Assembly (NCBI RefSeq): GCF_039555335.1
Contig: NC_092646.1
Coordinates: forward strand, 29,193,780 to 29,257,779
Reading direction: 5' to 3'
Source: Amphiura filiformis
Taxonomy: Eukaryota; Echinodermata; Ophiuroidea; Amphilepidida; Amphiuridae
DNA: 64,000 bases
A program made the position numbers and the translations under genes. Shown piece by piece: positions 1-13,100 of this stretch. Position 1 is the stretch's first letter, and every line of letters starts with the position of its first letter. Under the pieces are notes generated by a model. That model worked only from the letters and a program-made list of their open reading frames with translations. It made no database searches and was not told the origin of the DNA.

Positions 1-1037
1 TAATATTGACTCATTCAAATTGTTTAGACCATCACTTGTTGGTGATAACGTAATTTCATGCAGTCTTCAAAATAATTTGTCTGTGCAAATTTTCTGTGCT
101 TACATCATGCAGTTATTGTTAACTACATGCATGCACACAACACAGGGGCACTCACATAGGTAATTGACCCGTACTAGTAGCGATGTGCTGTGGGTATAGG
201 AGATGAACTAGTTAGCGTCATAAATCAAAAAGTATAAAAGCTCTGATTTTAGTATTTGCTCTATGTTTCAATTACTTATTCTTTTCAAAATATCTGAATT
301 TTTAATCCGGTACAAGCTTTAATAACGGGGGAGCATGCATTTGTATGAGAAAGGAAATCTACCATCTTATCCAAACTCCCGTGTTAATCCAATGCACATT
401 TTGCTTCACCGGGCCGCCCTGACGTGGTCGCGTTTGGAAGAGGAGTGCCACCAAACCGTAATAGGTACAAATTTAGTACTTTCTGTCAATCAAGTATGGT
501 TTATTTTCTACATGTCAATCTTTAAATTATTAGCATAGTCCTTATAATAACGGTGGAGCGCCTTGATAAATAAATGATAGCAAACCAGTGAAAAATCCCA
601 AAAACTCAGTCAGTGGAGCTCCACCCGTACATGTCAACAGCGTCATTATCGATTGGATTAGTCGACCGTAGCGGACAATTCGATCGCTCATTGGATTAAT
701 ATTATCACGTGGTAAGAAATGTGCATTGGACAATCGATTACTATAATGGTTTAGTACTGCATATTTCGGTTTAATCTTCACTAAGCGGGTTGATGGCTGA
801 AAAGGTCACGGTTAATTTGCCGTGGACAAAACTGCAATATGATGCGACTCATACTCAAAATCTAGCCATCAGAGGCTTTACGTATTACTCAAAAACTTCC
901 ACAAAATATAACTCATTTCCGAGGGTTGCTTTTACTCATGTTATCAGGGGATGTACATGTACACCCACATCCAGGGCCATCCCAGCGTACCAAGAACAAA
1001 GTTTAAAAAAAAAACCTATTGCTCCCTGCTCTATGTG

Positions 1038-1550
1038 CAGGGGCGTAGCAAGAGCATCAGGGGCCCATGGACAAGGAGCAGCAAGGGCCCTTTTAACCAG
1101 GGCGGAATTACCTTATGGTGGCCTGGGCGAGGCCAAAATTTGGAGGTCCGAACTCATGTGCCGAGGGCATGTGCACTCAAGTCAGTGGCCAGGTTTTGAT
1201 TTACGTATAAAATAGAGGGGCTGACATATTTTGTTCCGATATTACTAGACATTTGCGCGCAAAGCACGCGAAAAAAAAGACTATTTTGCCACAGATCAAC
1301 ATGAATTTTGCTATTTGAATGCGCGCGAATTTTACAATTTTGTAAAAAAAACCATGCTGTTATTGAGGTTAAAAGAAAGATCCATAAGGCATTTTGGGGG
1401 CCCTGGACCTGAGCCCATCTGGCCCAATGGTAAATCTGGCCCTGCTCTCCATTATCAGCCCTAATTTAATTTTCGCTTGTGTGTTCGAGGCCCTGAACCC
1501 TCGGAGCCCATGGACTTCGTCCACCCTGTTCCCCGCTTGCTACGCCCCTG
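1038..1550. mobile_element. Short TIR element, CAGGGGCGTAGCAAG ends
   Basis: The ends are CAGGGGCGTAGCAAG at 1038 and its exact reverse complement at 1536-1550. A convincing target-site duplication is not seen. The ends resemble those of the element at 16491-16826. Confidence 0.55.
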
Positions 1551-2178
1551 ATTGGCATCTGCCATGAATTGAAGAATATGACGAAGGAAAGAAGACCAGA
1601 TATGGGAGGGGAAGAGGGAGTTAGAAATGGAAGGAAAGAAGAAAATGCCAACAGAACATGAGGAACCCAAACGAAAGGGAAGCCTGAAGAGGAAAGGGAA
1701 GGGAAACTCCAGAAATGGACGTGGAGAAGAATACTGAAGACAAATGAAGAAGTACAAATTTAGAGGGAAGAATATACGTAATTTAAGTGAATTAACTTCT
1801 CATCTTTTTATACATGGTAGGCTGCTTTTGATTGACATTATTTTAATTGCAGGTTTTGTTTTTCCAATTCATCATAACAATACAGTCAAATTTTGTCATA
1901 TTACGGCTCTAATTTCTTGATAATGAAAATCAATCTCTTTATGCATATATAGTAGAAGCCATTTGTTACATCTCGTCAAGCTTAAATAACCAGGTCATCA
2001 CGCTCATGGTGCCCATGTTTATTAGATATTGAGACATTGGAGCTCCAAAATGACAACAGATGTGTTTTAATGATGAATGGGAAGTAATGCCTCCTAAACC
2101 AACCTGTTCACGGTTAAATCCATAATTTACGATCTTTTAATATGAAATTGGTTAATCAAACCTGAATTTTTTTTGGCA

Positions 2179-2600
2179 TAATGTGACCTGCCCACCACGA
2201 AACGCTCGTAAAGTCGGCCCCTGGTCAATTTTGAGTTATGGTTTGTGGAACTTGGTTCCGTCAACAAAAGGATACCTTATTTTGGTGCTGCTGCATAATG
2301 TCTCTTTTCCACATTGCTGGTAATAAATATCAAACTGTCATAATTGGCGGTCACTTCAAATCATCCACAAGTTAACGAGGTTCAGGAATATCCTCTCATT
2401 GTTAATTGTTAGTTAACCCACCACACCTGGAGCAGGATTTAGCCAAAGCAAACAAAGACTAAGCTATTATCCTCTTCAACAATAGGATTAATGATTGGTT
2501 TAAAAGGTGTTTGGCTGGCGCTACGAAAATGACAAACATTAGCTCAGAATAGAATTTGCCGACTTTACGAGCAGTTTGTGGTTAACGGTCACATATTGTT
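2179..2600. repeat. Inverted repeat, GCTCGTAAAGTCGGC arms
   Basis: GCTCGTAAAGTCGGC near 2204-2218 pairs with GCCGACTTTACGAGC at 2558-2572, and similarity extends outward about 25 bp. It is probably a decayed MITE. Confidence 0.45.
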
Positions 2601-3267
2601 ATGTTTACACATGTCCCAACTTACACCTGAATGGAAAAAGCCAAATCTGTTGTGTTTGTAGGTCAACAGAACAATTTTGACATAAAGTCATACCTATGAC
2701 TTTTAAGTCCCCAAAATTAGCCATTAGAGAATGAATTTGGAGAAAACCTTCTGATAATTACAAACACTCGCTGAGCAGCAAGACCTTCCCTCTAAGCTTT
2801 TAATCCGATAAGCTGATTATCTATTTGTTTTCATGAATTGGAAGACATTCTTTGATGTATTACTGAGCTCAATCATCTGAAATTACTGGAGCGTGAGCCA
2901 CCCTAATTTATTTCCTAATGGCAGTGGGGTTTCTTTCACTTAACCTTGTTATTTGAGCTTAAATGAAGAAAAACCCTTACATTTTGGGTAAAGAAAAACA
3001 CAATTAAAAATTTGACGGAAATCGTACGTTATGGCTTTAATATCATGACGATATTATAACGAACTAATAATTAGAACTATCGTTTAATATAACACGCGAC
3101 ATCATTATTTTTGGCGTAAAACAACTCGGCTTCGCATCGTTGTTTTACTTAAAATAATGATGTATTATATGAGACCATAGATGCACTCCAGCGGCTAAAA
3201 ACAAGACCTTTATTCTCTAATTCTAGAAAAAATTCTACGCCTATAACTGGCATACAGAATTGGGGTC

Positions 3268-3485
3268 AAAGGTCATTAAGGGGGTTAAATCTTACAATTG
3301 CATTATCTGGACATCTGTAAGGGGTATGTGGCTCAAACTCGGTGACAACAAATCTCATGGCCAGGGAACATTTTGCAGGGGTCATGTCAAAGGTCATGCA
3401 GAGGTCAAATTTTAGAAATGCATTTCCTGGACATCTGTAAGGGGTACGGGGCTCAAACTTGGTGACAACAAACTTAATGATCCTT
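3268..3485 (+). repeat. Two-copy tandem repeat, 121-bp period
   Basis: The segment with GGACATCTGTAAGGGGTA and CTCAAACT(C/T)GGTGACAACAAA occurs twice, starting at 3268 and 3389. Confidence 0.7.
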
Positions 3486-4420
3486 GCCGGACTTAAAATA
3501 CTGCAGGCTGGCCCACGTGCTTTTCAATCCTGGACACGTTACTGCAAAACTCAGTGTGATTTCAGACAGCCGTTTTTGGTTCATTTGTGCATTACTCTAA
3601 CACCGTAGTCACGTTTGTGTGATTTTCATGCCGGGAGCCAAATACCATTATCTGATCATAGTGAAGATTGATATTTTTCACAGGACAATGAGGAGCTGAA
3701 TACGAACACACAGACAAATACGGGGCCATAACGCAAGGTCACGTGAGGATTCACTTGTATTTGTGACTTCAAATACTCACTTGTATTTCATATCTTAAAC
3801 ATGTCATGCATTTCCTTCGTATTGACAGTAGTTCCTAATTTCGACATTACTATAGTAAAAAGACATTCTCTTATCAAATAAGAAGACTTTCTTGGAAAAA
3901 TTATCACTGCTGCCTGATGGGATCATAGTATTTGACCCCATTTCCGTCCGTCGTGACGGTTCGCTAAACAGGTACGATTCGCTAAACTTATCATGACACC
4001 TTTATGTGGTGACCTCAATCAAATGGGTCGAGTAAGAGTTGATGTGAATTATTCCTAACCGATCGATACCTTGCCTCACTTTGTTGAGAGCAAGCCAACA
4101 CAATTCGCCATAGGTTTGCGTGGATAATACAAAACCCGTGAATTTAGTGCAATCCCCTTTGGCAGTGGGCGCCAAACTCCCAGTGTTCTAGAATTTAAGC
4201 AAGATAGTGACGAAAAAAGAAATGAGAACGATCATGTAACGGCCATTCCTGCTGCTTGCAATTCAAAATAAAAACGACCTTTACAGCATGAAATGGCCCT
4301 ACCAACCGGCAGACTGACTGGGTAAAGGAACAAACAACAAGCAAAAGACACTCTCTATATTGCTAAATAGCAATTCATTGTTAACATGATAGGGATGATT
4401 AATACACGACTTAATGACAA

Positions 4421-4428
4421 TATAAAAG
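4421..4428 (+). promoter_or_regulatory. Possible TATA box of gene A
   Basis: TATAAAAG lies about 190 bp before the gene A ATG, a reasonable distance for a short 5' UTR. It is a sequence match only, in AT-rich DNA. Confidence 0.3.
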
Positions 4429-4615
4429 TTGTCATGGGCACCGTAAAACTGTGAATAGAGTCAGCGGGTGCATAAAATTGGGACAAAAGTTTGAAAGGTT
4501 TTTCGGCACTTTGATTTAATCCGTGCGATTAATATTTACTAAACCATATTCAAAGTACCGATGGTTAGCTTTTCCAACTTCTTATGCACGGAATACAGGT
4601 TTAAGTGTAGTTACA

Positions 4616-4966
4616 ATGCGTTACGACGATATTCTCAAAAATCTTGGCGAATTTGGACGCTATCAGAAATACGTCTGTATCACTATCTGTTTATTAGCGA
4701 TTCCCAGTGCATGGCACAGTCTTGGGAACACATTTCTTAGTGCTCAACCAGAACATTATTGTCGAACGTTTCCTGGACAAGAATACGAGGAATTTTCGCT
4801 GACGAAAAATTGTACGATTCCGTTTAAGAATAAAGAATGGGATAAGTGTGAAAAGTATACTAGATCGGAGCCGTACGACCAGTGTAAAGATGAAGGGGTC
4901 GTGGTGAAATGTGATCAAGGATGGGTTTATGATACTACATTTTACAAATCGACGGCAGTGACAGAT
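4616..4966 (+). CDS. Gene A exon 1: N-terminus, TM1 and extracellular loop
   Basis: 117 codons, open, ending at phase 0 with donor GTAAGT at 4967. It encodes the cytosolic N-terminus (MRYDDILKNLGEFGRYQK), a hydrophobic TM1 (about residues 19-38) and the large first extracellular loop typical of SLC22. The loop has five cysteines, which with the Cys of FDLVC in exon 2 give the six usual in the family, one N-glycosylation sequon (NCT), and the terminal GWVYDT motif. An in-frame ATG lies upstream at 4523. I chose 4616 because the protein from there matches the family start and gene B. A TATAAAAG at 4421-4428 could be the TATA box. Confidence 0.9.
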
Positions 4967-7900
4967 GTAAGTGTATTGTATTGCCCGAATTTCTTGCATA
5001 GACCACTTGACATGTGACGTCATTGCCCGGTAGTATGCGCGCGAATTTATGGCGAGTTTCATTGTTCTTTGCCCTGCACTGTGCGCATCGTAACCTTGCT
5101 CAGGGCATGTGCATTTTAAATCGCCCACCACATTTCAAATACTATAGTACAAGAAAGCCATTGAACAGTGTAGCGGTTCGTTCAAACATATCGATAGACC
5201 AGTCCCTCGCCTTTGTTGATAAACAATGTCAAGTAGTCTATACACAAAGGCATTTAAGCTATAGTGCCCTGTGTCATTACCCCTCCGGTCCGATCGCCAC
5301 TGGTAGCAAGAAATTTTGCTCCACATACGTCGAAATTCACTTTTTAAAGGGCGAACCGTAGTTAGGATAACATAAACGACTGGTAAGAATGTCTATAAGG
5401 TGATCAAAAGGAATAGTCGTCTGCAAAAATAAAACTGGTGAAATGGCAATAAGAAATTCGAGCGAAAATAGTCAAAATACAGCTTATTTAGCCAATGTCA
5501 ATATGGCGTCACCAGGAAAAATATAATTATACGTCTCAAACCCTCAAAGACTGTACTGTGAGGTTGCTGAGTCTGGCACTAATGCACAGACAAAAACCGG
5601 TTCCCGTTCTAGTATTCACCTCAGCCAGAGACTAAATAGTTGACGAACACGCATGCGTTAAAAATATGTATCTTAAGTCGGGCATTGTTTGAGACCAGTC
5701 ACCCGACATTGCCCTTATGCACTCTCACCCTCCTGCTATAACCCGGGGCTATAAGCTAAAACCTATCTGGTGCAACAAAAGTATGTCAATGACATCAAGC
5801 ATGCCATTTACTCTGCGCACTCTCCAGCGACCATCTTTTGGCGACGAGTATTGGGAACTGGATGATTTAGTCTACTTGAGTACTTCGACGTACTCCAAAT
5901 CGGTATAAAGCCTAAGCAGTTCGTATCTAGTATCTAGATACTGCCTTTTAACTCTAAGTGCATTGTTCTTTAACTCTTTGTTTTTTCTTGTTTCAGTTCG
6001 ATTTAGTATGTGGCCAAAATTCAAAACGTCAGCTTTCCAAGTCTTTGGCTCTGGCCGGTAAGATGGTCGGCTCGGCCACTTTTGGTTACTTAGCAGATAT
6101 TGTAGGCAGAAAACCCATGTTTCTATTTGGAATCATCATGCAGGTATTATTATTTTTTTGTGTGTGGATTGTGATTTTAAGTTTTGGTCCGGAATACTTG
6201 ATTCAGGAGTACTGGAGTGTCGCCAGTGGGAAAAAAGGCAACCCATGTGTCAGCAAATTATACAAAATATGTGACCCTTTCTTATAGTAACCTATACAAA
6301 TACGATTCATTCATATAGTATAGCCTCCCGAAAATCCCAATATTGCTAGTAATCAAAAAACTAATTTGTATAGACATTATTTTCGACATGCATGATGGGA
6401 TAAAGGGCAAGGCAAAAGTTCTATAGTCAAAACCCCCAATCTACACGTAGTATCATCATAAAAATTTAACTCAATGTAAGAGGTGAAATGCGACTCATAA
6501 TCCGCGGCATATCTTTGACCTGCTACCACCAAATGAGCGCAAAGTCGCAAGTTGGTAGTTTCGAAACATCCTTGGCGGACTGAGTCGATGTTCTTTGTTT
6601 TCCTCGCACCTAGTACATGTACAAGCCAGTAGTATGTCCTTTGAGAATGATCCATTGTGCCTCCATTCACAAACGCCCTACAAACATATACCACTGCCTT
6701 GAACAGGTGCGTAAGAAACAACCGCGGCACACCGACATCGCCTGGTTAATAATTACATTGTACAGCAGAGACACTAAAATCAGTACCCGGGATCGAAACA
6801 CGTGAATGTGCTATGCACGATTTGATATTCAGACGATAAATCTTTGAATACCGGGGTAGAAAATGATGAATATCTCCCGTAATTTTTTTTATTCTAAAGA
6901 AGCCATATTTTTTGCTTGCACTTGAATATATGTGTTGAAAGGATATGATAGTCGTTAGCTTGCGTATTGAGAAATAACCGTGCGTATTGAGCTCAAAAAC
7001 TGACAAAAATTCTGATTTTATATGTGCCGAACTATAGCGCAGCGTAGGCCACTCGTGGAGGCAGTCTAAAAACAGATGACCTCATGGCGTATACCATGCT
7101 CACACACACAAAGGTCAGTCACCTGGCTATTGTCAATAGCCTTAGTCGAATGTCCCTCGGCCCATTATGCGTCTCAAAACTATTTATTAAACAGGTCGGA
7201 ACAAAATGGCCATGCGTGGCTGTGGATTCAACCTACCATGGCGATTTCTGCCATGAAGATTTTAAAAAAAGATATCGGGGTGATGACACAGTATGCAGCA
7301 GCCAGGTCGTCTCGACAGTATGCTCATTTCGTGGTAGCAGGTCACATTTGTACCTACCCGTTTCTACAGAGTACATGTACCACCCGGGTTTTGTTGTAAG
7401 GGTACCTATACACGATTTACCGACAAGTGACTCATTTAGCAATTTACGTATAAATAGCACGAAAGCACAAATACATAAGACACTGATACGATGATGAAAT
7501 TGCGTAAGTCAGGAAAAATCTAATCTAATCCCCTGGCCCTCTATAATTACGCATAAATGATCCAGTAACCTTAATGCATTTGTAAACATTAATAGCTAAG
7601 AAGCTGTATCATATAAAAGTATACGACCTGAGAAAATGTCTAAGATACGATCTAGACAAAATAAGTGAAAACGAGTTCAGCTGAATTTGAGATTTATTCG
7701 AACTTTTAAACCATATGGTAACCATGGTTACAGTTCAAATTAGATCAAATATTATTGGGTCAAACTAGGCAAACATTACGTAATTAAATAAGGCATGGCA
7801 TCAAATGGTCTTTACATGAATCTAACAAAATCTTTTAACTTTTGTTCCCAATGTTATTTTCATCATAGGTGTCCGTTGGAGTTGGTGCGTCATTTTCACC

Positions 7901-10106
7901 GAGTTTCCCCGTCTTCTGTGCGTTACAATTTCTTCTTGGCGTCACGGCATCTGGTGTTTTTGTTGTAGCCATTGTAATTGGTAAGGTTAATTATTATTCT
8001 TAAACACTTGTAAACCTCATTGTTTTACTTAAAATAATGATGTCACCCGTGTTATATGAGACCTCAGTCAGGTGCGTGCTGGAAATAATTTTGGCCAGAA
8101 CTGCCAGAGAATGGTTGAATCAACTTGAATGAGTAACCAAGAGATATCAGTTCAACTATGCATAAAATCAAGATTAATTAATATTGCAGTTGTTGCTGTT
8201 ACGAGCCGTAATGATTCAAGGCCAAAATTGCCTTTTACCCAAATTCACACGAATACACAACAATAATACACTGTTCAACACTATCTGGTCTTTAATTAAA
8301 AGTAATGTAAAATATGCTTGGTACATGAACAATAAATACACATACAATATAATCACTCTTTTTTAATTATCACTACTTAACCTTCTTCTTGGTGACCATA
8401 GAGTTCTGTTGCAATGTTCTGGACGGCTGATGTATATATCCTCGTTCACTTGCCCTGCGAAAATCACTGTATTAATATATATCCTTTGTGTATAAAATCC
8501 TCGCACAAAAATGATGCCGTTTTTCCAAACACTTAACTCCTAGCGCAAATGACAATCTTTAAAAATGGTGCTTCTTTCACCAAATCACTCTCTTTCTCCA
8601 GGAAACAGGCTTCTTTCCGCACTGCTCCACTTTATTGACAGATGTGTTGTTTTATAAACCAGGCTCCAGTAAGACTTTCATACACTCAAATCTCCTTCGT
8701 TGCTGTATTAAAATAGCACAGTATTGACTATGCAAACTGGTTCAGGTGTACTTCCTTTTGAAGTACAACGACATAGAGAGCCCACAAACTCTCTTCATGT
8801 TCTGTAAAGAACAAACTCCAATGCTTTCACCTTTTTATATTCCCAAAACCCCACAATCTATTAATAGACCATTCTGTCACTCTCTTTATATTCTGTCACG
8901 TTCAGCTTATTTTAGCAAATGGGGTTTTCCAAGTTAACATTAGGCAACACTGAACATTCTGGAATAGTGGGGATTTTCCTAGATTACTTATAACTCTTGA
9001 CTGAGTTTGTTTACTGTAACCAAAGGGGTTTCTCCTAAAACATGTCGTGATACAAAAACTCTTGATTTCCCCTCTTTCTCATGACATAGCTGTAAGTTGT
9101 AAACAAATTAAATTACTCAGGGCACATCACATTGCTTAATCTCGTTACCTACAGCAACTGAATTAGTCGGACCTTCCAAACGAGCTTTGGCTGGTATGGG
9201 CGTCCAATATTGCTACAGTATAGGCTACATGAGTATAGCACTCATCGCGTGGAGGCTGAGGGCATGACCAAAGATTGCAGACTATACCGTCTGCAGTGTT
9301 TCTTACCTATTACTGGTAATGTTTTTATTGAGTATTATCATGTGATTTTGTTGACTAAGTTGCGCTATCATGGCTTTTTATATGTTTGTTTGATTACAAT
9401 ATACCTCCGGACGATGCTACGTACCCCCACTTTCTTGCATGTATCCATTTGCTATCAATGTGTATATGTGACCGTACACCACGAATCAGCCGTAATGTCT
9501 GCAAAGGTTTGATTGAAAGTTGCTTCGTTTTTAGCATCTCTTGGTGGCACTCAGGCTCAGTTTTGTATTTTTTTGCTTAATAGCGCATGTATTTAGAAGT
9601 TGATTATTTTTCTTATTTAAAGTGTTAGAGAGGGGGTGAGAGAGAGTGAGGGGGTGAGTTGAAGTGTGTGTGGCGGAGTGATTGAGGTAGCGATTGAGGT
9701 AGTGAGTGAGTGAGTGAGTGATGGGGTGTGTGAGTGAGTGAGCGAGTGAGTGAGCGAGTGAGTGAGTGAGTGAGTGAGTGAGTGAGTGAGTGAGCGAGTG
9801 AGTGAGTGAGTGAGTGAGTGAGTGAGTGAGTGAGTGAGTGAGTGAGTGAGTGAGTGGGGGAGAGAGCGAGTGAGTCTGACTGTTTTCATTTGTTATGGGC
9901 TATTGTATTTTTGCTTGTCATATTGTATTATATATGCTATTTAATTGTTTTTTATATTGTGCAATGTATGTAATTCAGCTGTTTGGCTGCGATATGCATT
10001 TTAATAAACCTTGAATAAATAATAATGTCCTAAATTGTATTCTGAGTTGTGCATGAAGGTCGTATTCATAGGTACCTCAAGTTAGTGCTACATGTATCTC
10101 ATTTTG

Positions 10107-10159
<53 letters not shown>

Positions 10160-13100
10160 CAGAATAACTTGGTAAAAATTAATTCAATTTGATTCAGCAC
10201 CACTTGCCAGGGTGATGCCAATCAGCGACACGTACACGCACGCGCATCATCTGCGCCAGCAATGTTTTGTAGTCATCCGGGTACTTCGTAGGCACTAGGC
10301 CTGTATAATACGCGGATATATTGTAGCACTCAGAAAGCTGATATAGGCCTATATAATAATCATTTTTATTGATTTGTGTTCCAGAATCACCAAGATGGCT
10401 TTTATCCAAAGGGCGCAAAGAAGAAGCCAAGACAATTCTCACGAAAGCTGCTAAAGTCAATAAAGTGGAATTACCTGATAAATTTTTAGACCAAAATTTA
10501 GAACTTGAAGATATGAAGGTGAGTGTTTTGTTGTCATATTAATATATAAATTATTGATACTCCAAACGCGCAAACTAATAATGTGTGTGTCTATACCACA
10601 CAACGCCCGGGCATAACGGCTGACACGCTTCAAAAGTAATAGTGATATGAAACTTAATTTCATGTTATTTTAAAACTATATTTCTATTTTTCGTCTTGAC
10701 TAATTTTGTTTTGCTTTCTTCACGTGACAGAAGGGTGATATTTATGATCAGAGAGTCAGTGCTTGGGCTCTATTACGAACATCTAATATGCGATTCAAAA
10801 CACTCATATTATACTTCGTGTGGTAAGTAAACCACAGCATGCCATAAATGAACAGTTTCGAAAAGTGTTTTTAGAATAAAATTGAAATAAAATAACAATA
10901 ACGTTCATTTGATGACAAGGCTAAGGAAGCCTGATAACGTTTTAGAAATAGCAGAGTGGGAAGGTTTCTAAATATTTTTTGTATTAGAACTGAAGCCATT
11001 AAACATGTTAAATGTACATCATTATATAACGATTTGTGATACCCAATCGCGTCACAGTTGATTTGGTTTAGAAGGCAGAGTATTTATTTAAATTTTACAT
11101 GCGCCATTATTTTTATTTTTAATTTAGTGAAAATGAAGACTGAAAAGATCTTTAAATATCTATTTAAGATTCCATAGTACCCCCCACCCACTTAAAGCAT
11201 ATGTTTATTAACGATTTGATCGGATAAGAACGAATTTTTAGGGTAGTCAAACGTAGTCAAAAATATGTGTTACAGATTGCAATTTGAAAGACAAAAAAAT
11301 AAAAAGTTAACAAACTGCCCTCAAAATTCGTTCTTGTCCGATCAACCCGTCAATAGGGACATACAGGGTGTCCCAGAAAAAAATTACCGGGCGAATAAAT
11401 TTGGACGTAAGTCGAGAAATAAACATCGAAATTCAAAAATCTAAAATTCAGTGTGTAGCCAATCTTATTCTACATCTTTGACGCTCATTTTACTGGAATC
11501 AGTTGACTGAATGCGAAGAAATGAGCGATTACATAACGCATGCCTTAATTCACTTCATTCCAAGTTTGAAAGAAAGATCATTTAACACAATGCGCACTAG
11601 TGGTTAACTGTCAATCTGCTTCATATTTTGTTCGGTGAAATCCTTTTCTTTTTTCTAAATAATCTTTCTTGCAAAACATCTAATTAGGTTGTGTTCAAAT
11701 TTGAAAATCTGCATGATATTGAAAATGAAAGCTTGCATGTCAGATGATGCTCAGCACTTGTAAATATCTTTTTTCGTTAATGTTGATATAAATGTTGCAT
11801 AAAGAATTATTGCATACAGAATTCCAGCTGGCCTAAAATCTTTTTCACACAGATTGATATTTTTGGAATATTTCCACGAAATTGTAATGCAAAGTTTAAA
11901 TCTTTTAAAACTTAAACTTAAAGCTGTAAGCACTTGATCATTGTCTTTCTTGGCTCTAATGTTCTTTTGAAAGTTAAAATATAACATATTTGAACAACCT
12001 AAAAGATTAGTTGGAAAGCTTCCAATTGCAGAAATCAAAGTTTTCTCGGGCAAAATTTTATTCATCTTCAGTGAAATCATGAATAACATAACACCGTCGG
12101 ATTATAAAATAGATAATGTGGACTAAATTTAATGAGATACACAAACTTTAGGAAGCGGTGAGCGAGTATAAAAAGCGCCTGTTGATCAAACTTGGAATAA
12201 ACTGCATTGATGAGCGCATTTATGTAAACGTTAATTTCTTTGCAAGCAGTAGACCGAATCAAATAAAATTTTCGTATGTGATGCACAATAAAATAGGCTG
12301 TGCGCTACATTTTAAATTTTTTGATTCTGATATCTCTTTCTCGACTTACGTTCAATTTTATTTACTCGGTAATTTTTTCTGGGACACCCTGTATGCTTAT
12401 TGACGGATTTTTACGCAATCTCTTTGAAAGGATTGCCAACTCAATGGTTTACTACATGTACGGTCTGGCGTTTTTCACAGAAGATCTCAGCAGCGATCCA
12501 TACCTGGCATTTTTCATCTCGGGTGCGGTGGATATTCCAGCCTATATTTTATGCCAATTACTACTGGATCGTCTTGGAAGAAGACGTCTTATATTTGGGT
12601 TCATGATTATTGGCAGTATTTCTTTATTCTGTTGTATTCCAATACCAAACGGTAGGTTTGTCTTCTCCCCAAATTTCCCTCTTAAAATTGTTTTTCAATC
12701 ACAAAATACAATTTATTGAATCCCCAACTAACTATCCCTAGTACAGGATTGGACCACTAAATTTCCTTCAAAAGTGCTTGGACGAAAGTTTGACGATGCG
12801 GCTTGTTCAATCAGAGTCCATTGTTGTTTGCCGTAGGGTGAATTATTTACACAATAATTTGGGAAGTGCCTCGCACGTCCCAAGCCGAAGCGCTATTTCC
12901 CTACGGTCTTGCAGATCTTTAGATCGTTAGCTCGTGCCTAATGCTATAGACGAACTGATTCAACGTACATCGCCGTATACAAAAATATTTTATCCGGTGA
13001 GGAAATTACCAGTCCGGCAGAATATTTCGGGTGGGAAGTTCTCACGTGAACATATTTGCAACGAAATGCATGGCCGGTCGTTTCGTCAGATTTCCGTTCG

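Larger units (their letters stand above)
1..4615. other. Upstream non-coding region
   Basis: No ORF here shows family features or codon continuity. I see a TIR-bounded element at 1038-1550, a small inverted repeat at 2179-2600, a hairpin at about 3090-3170 whose TTACTTAAAATAATGATG arm recurs near 8025, and a two-copy tandem repeat at 3268-3485. The rest is unassigned AT-rich sequence. Confidence 0.5.

Noticed and set aside
790-1215. 141-codon plus-strand frame near the left edge
   Set aside because: Overlaps the end of a TIR element; composition and lack of motifs suggest chance.
4694-5131. 145-codon minus-strand frame
   Set aside because: Antisense shadow of gene A exon 1.
6480-7370. Possible inverted-repeat element (GACCTGCTACCAC... 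arms) in gene A intron 2
   Set aside because: Arms near 6517 and 7322 match only for about 25 bp and no termini or target duplication could be found.
9617-9889. Ser-Leu-Thr-His repeat protein on the minus strand
   Set aside because: Generated by the GTGA microsatellite in gene A intron 4.
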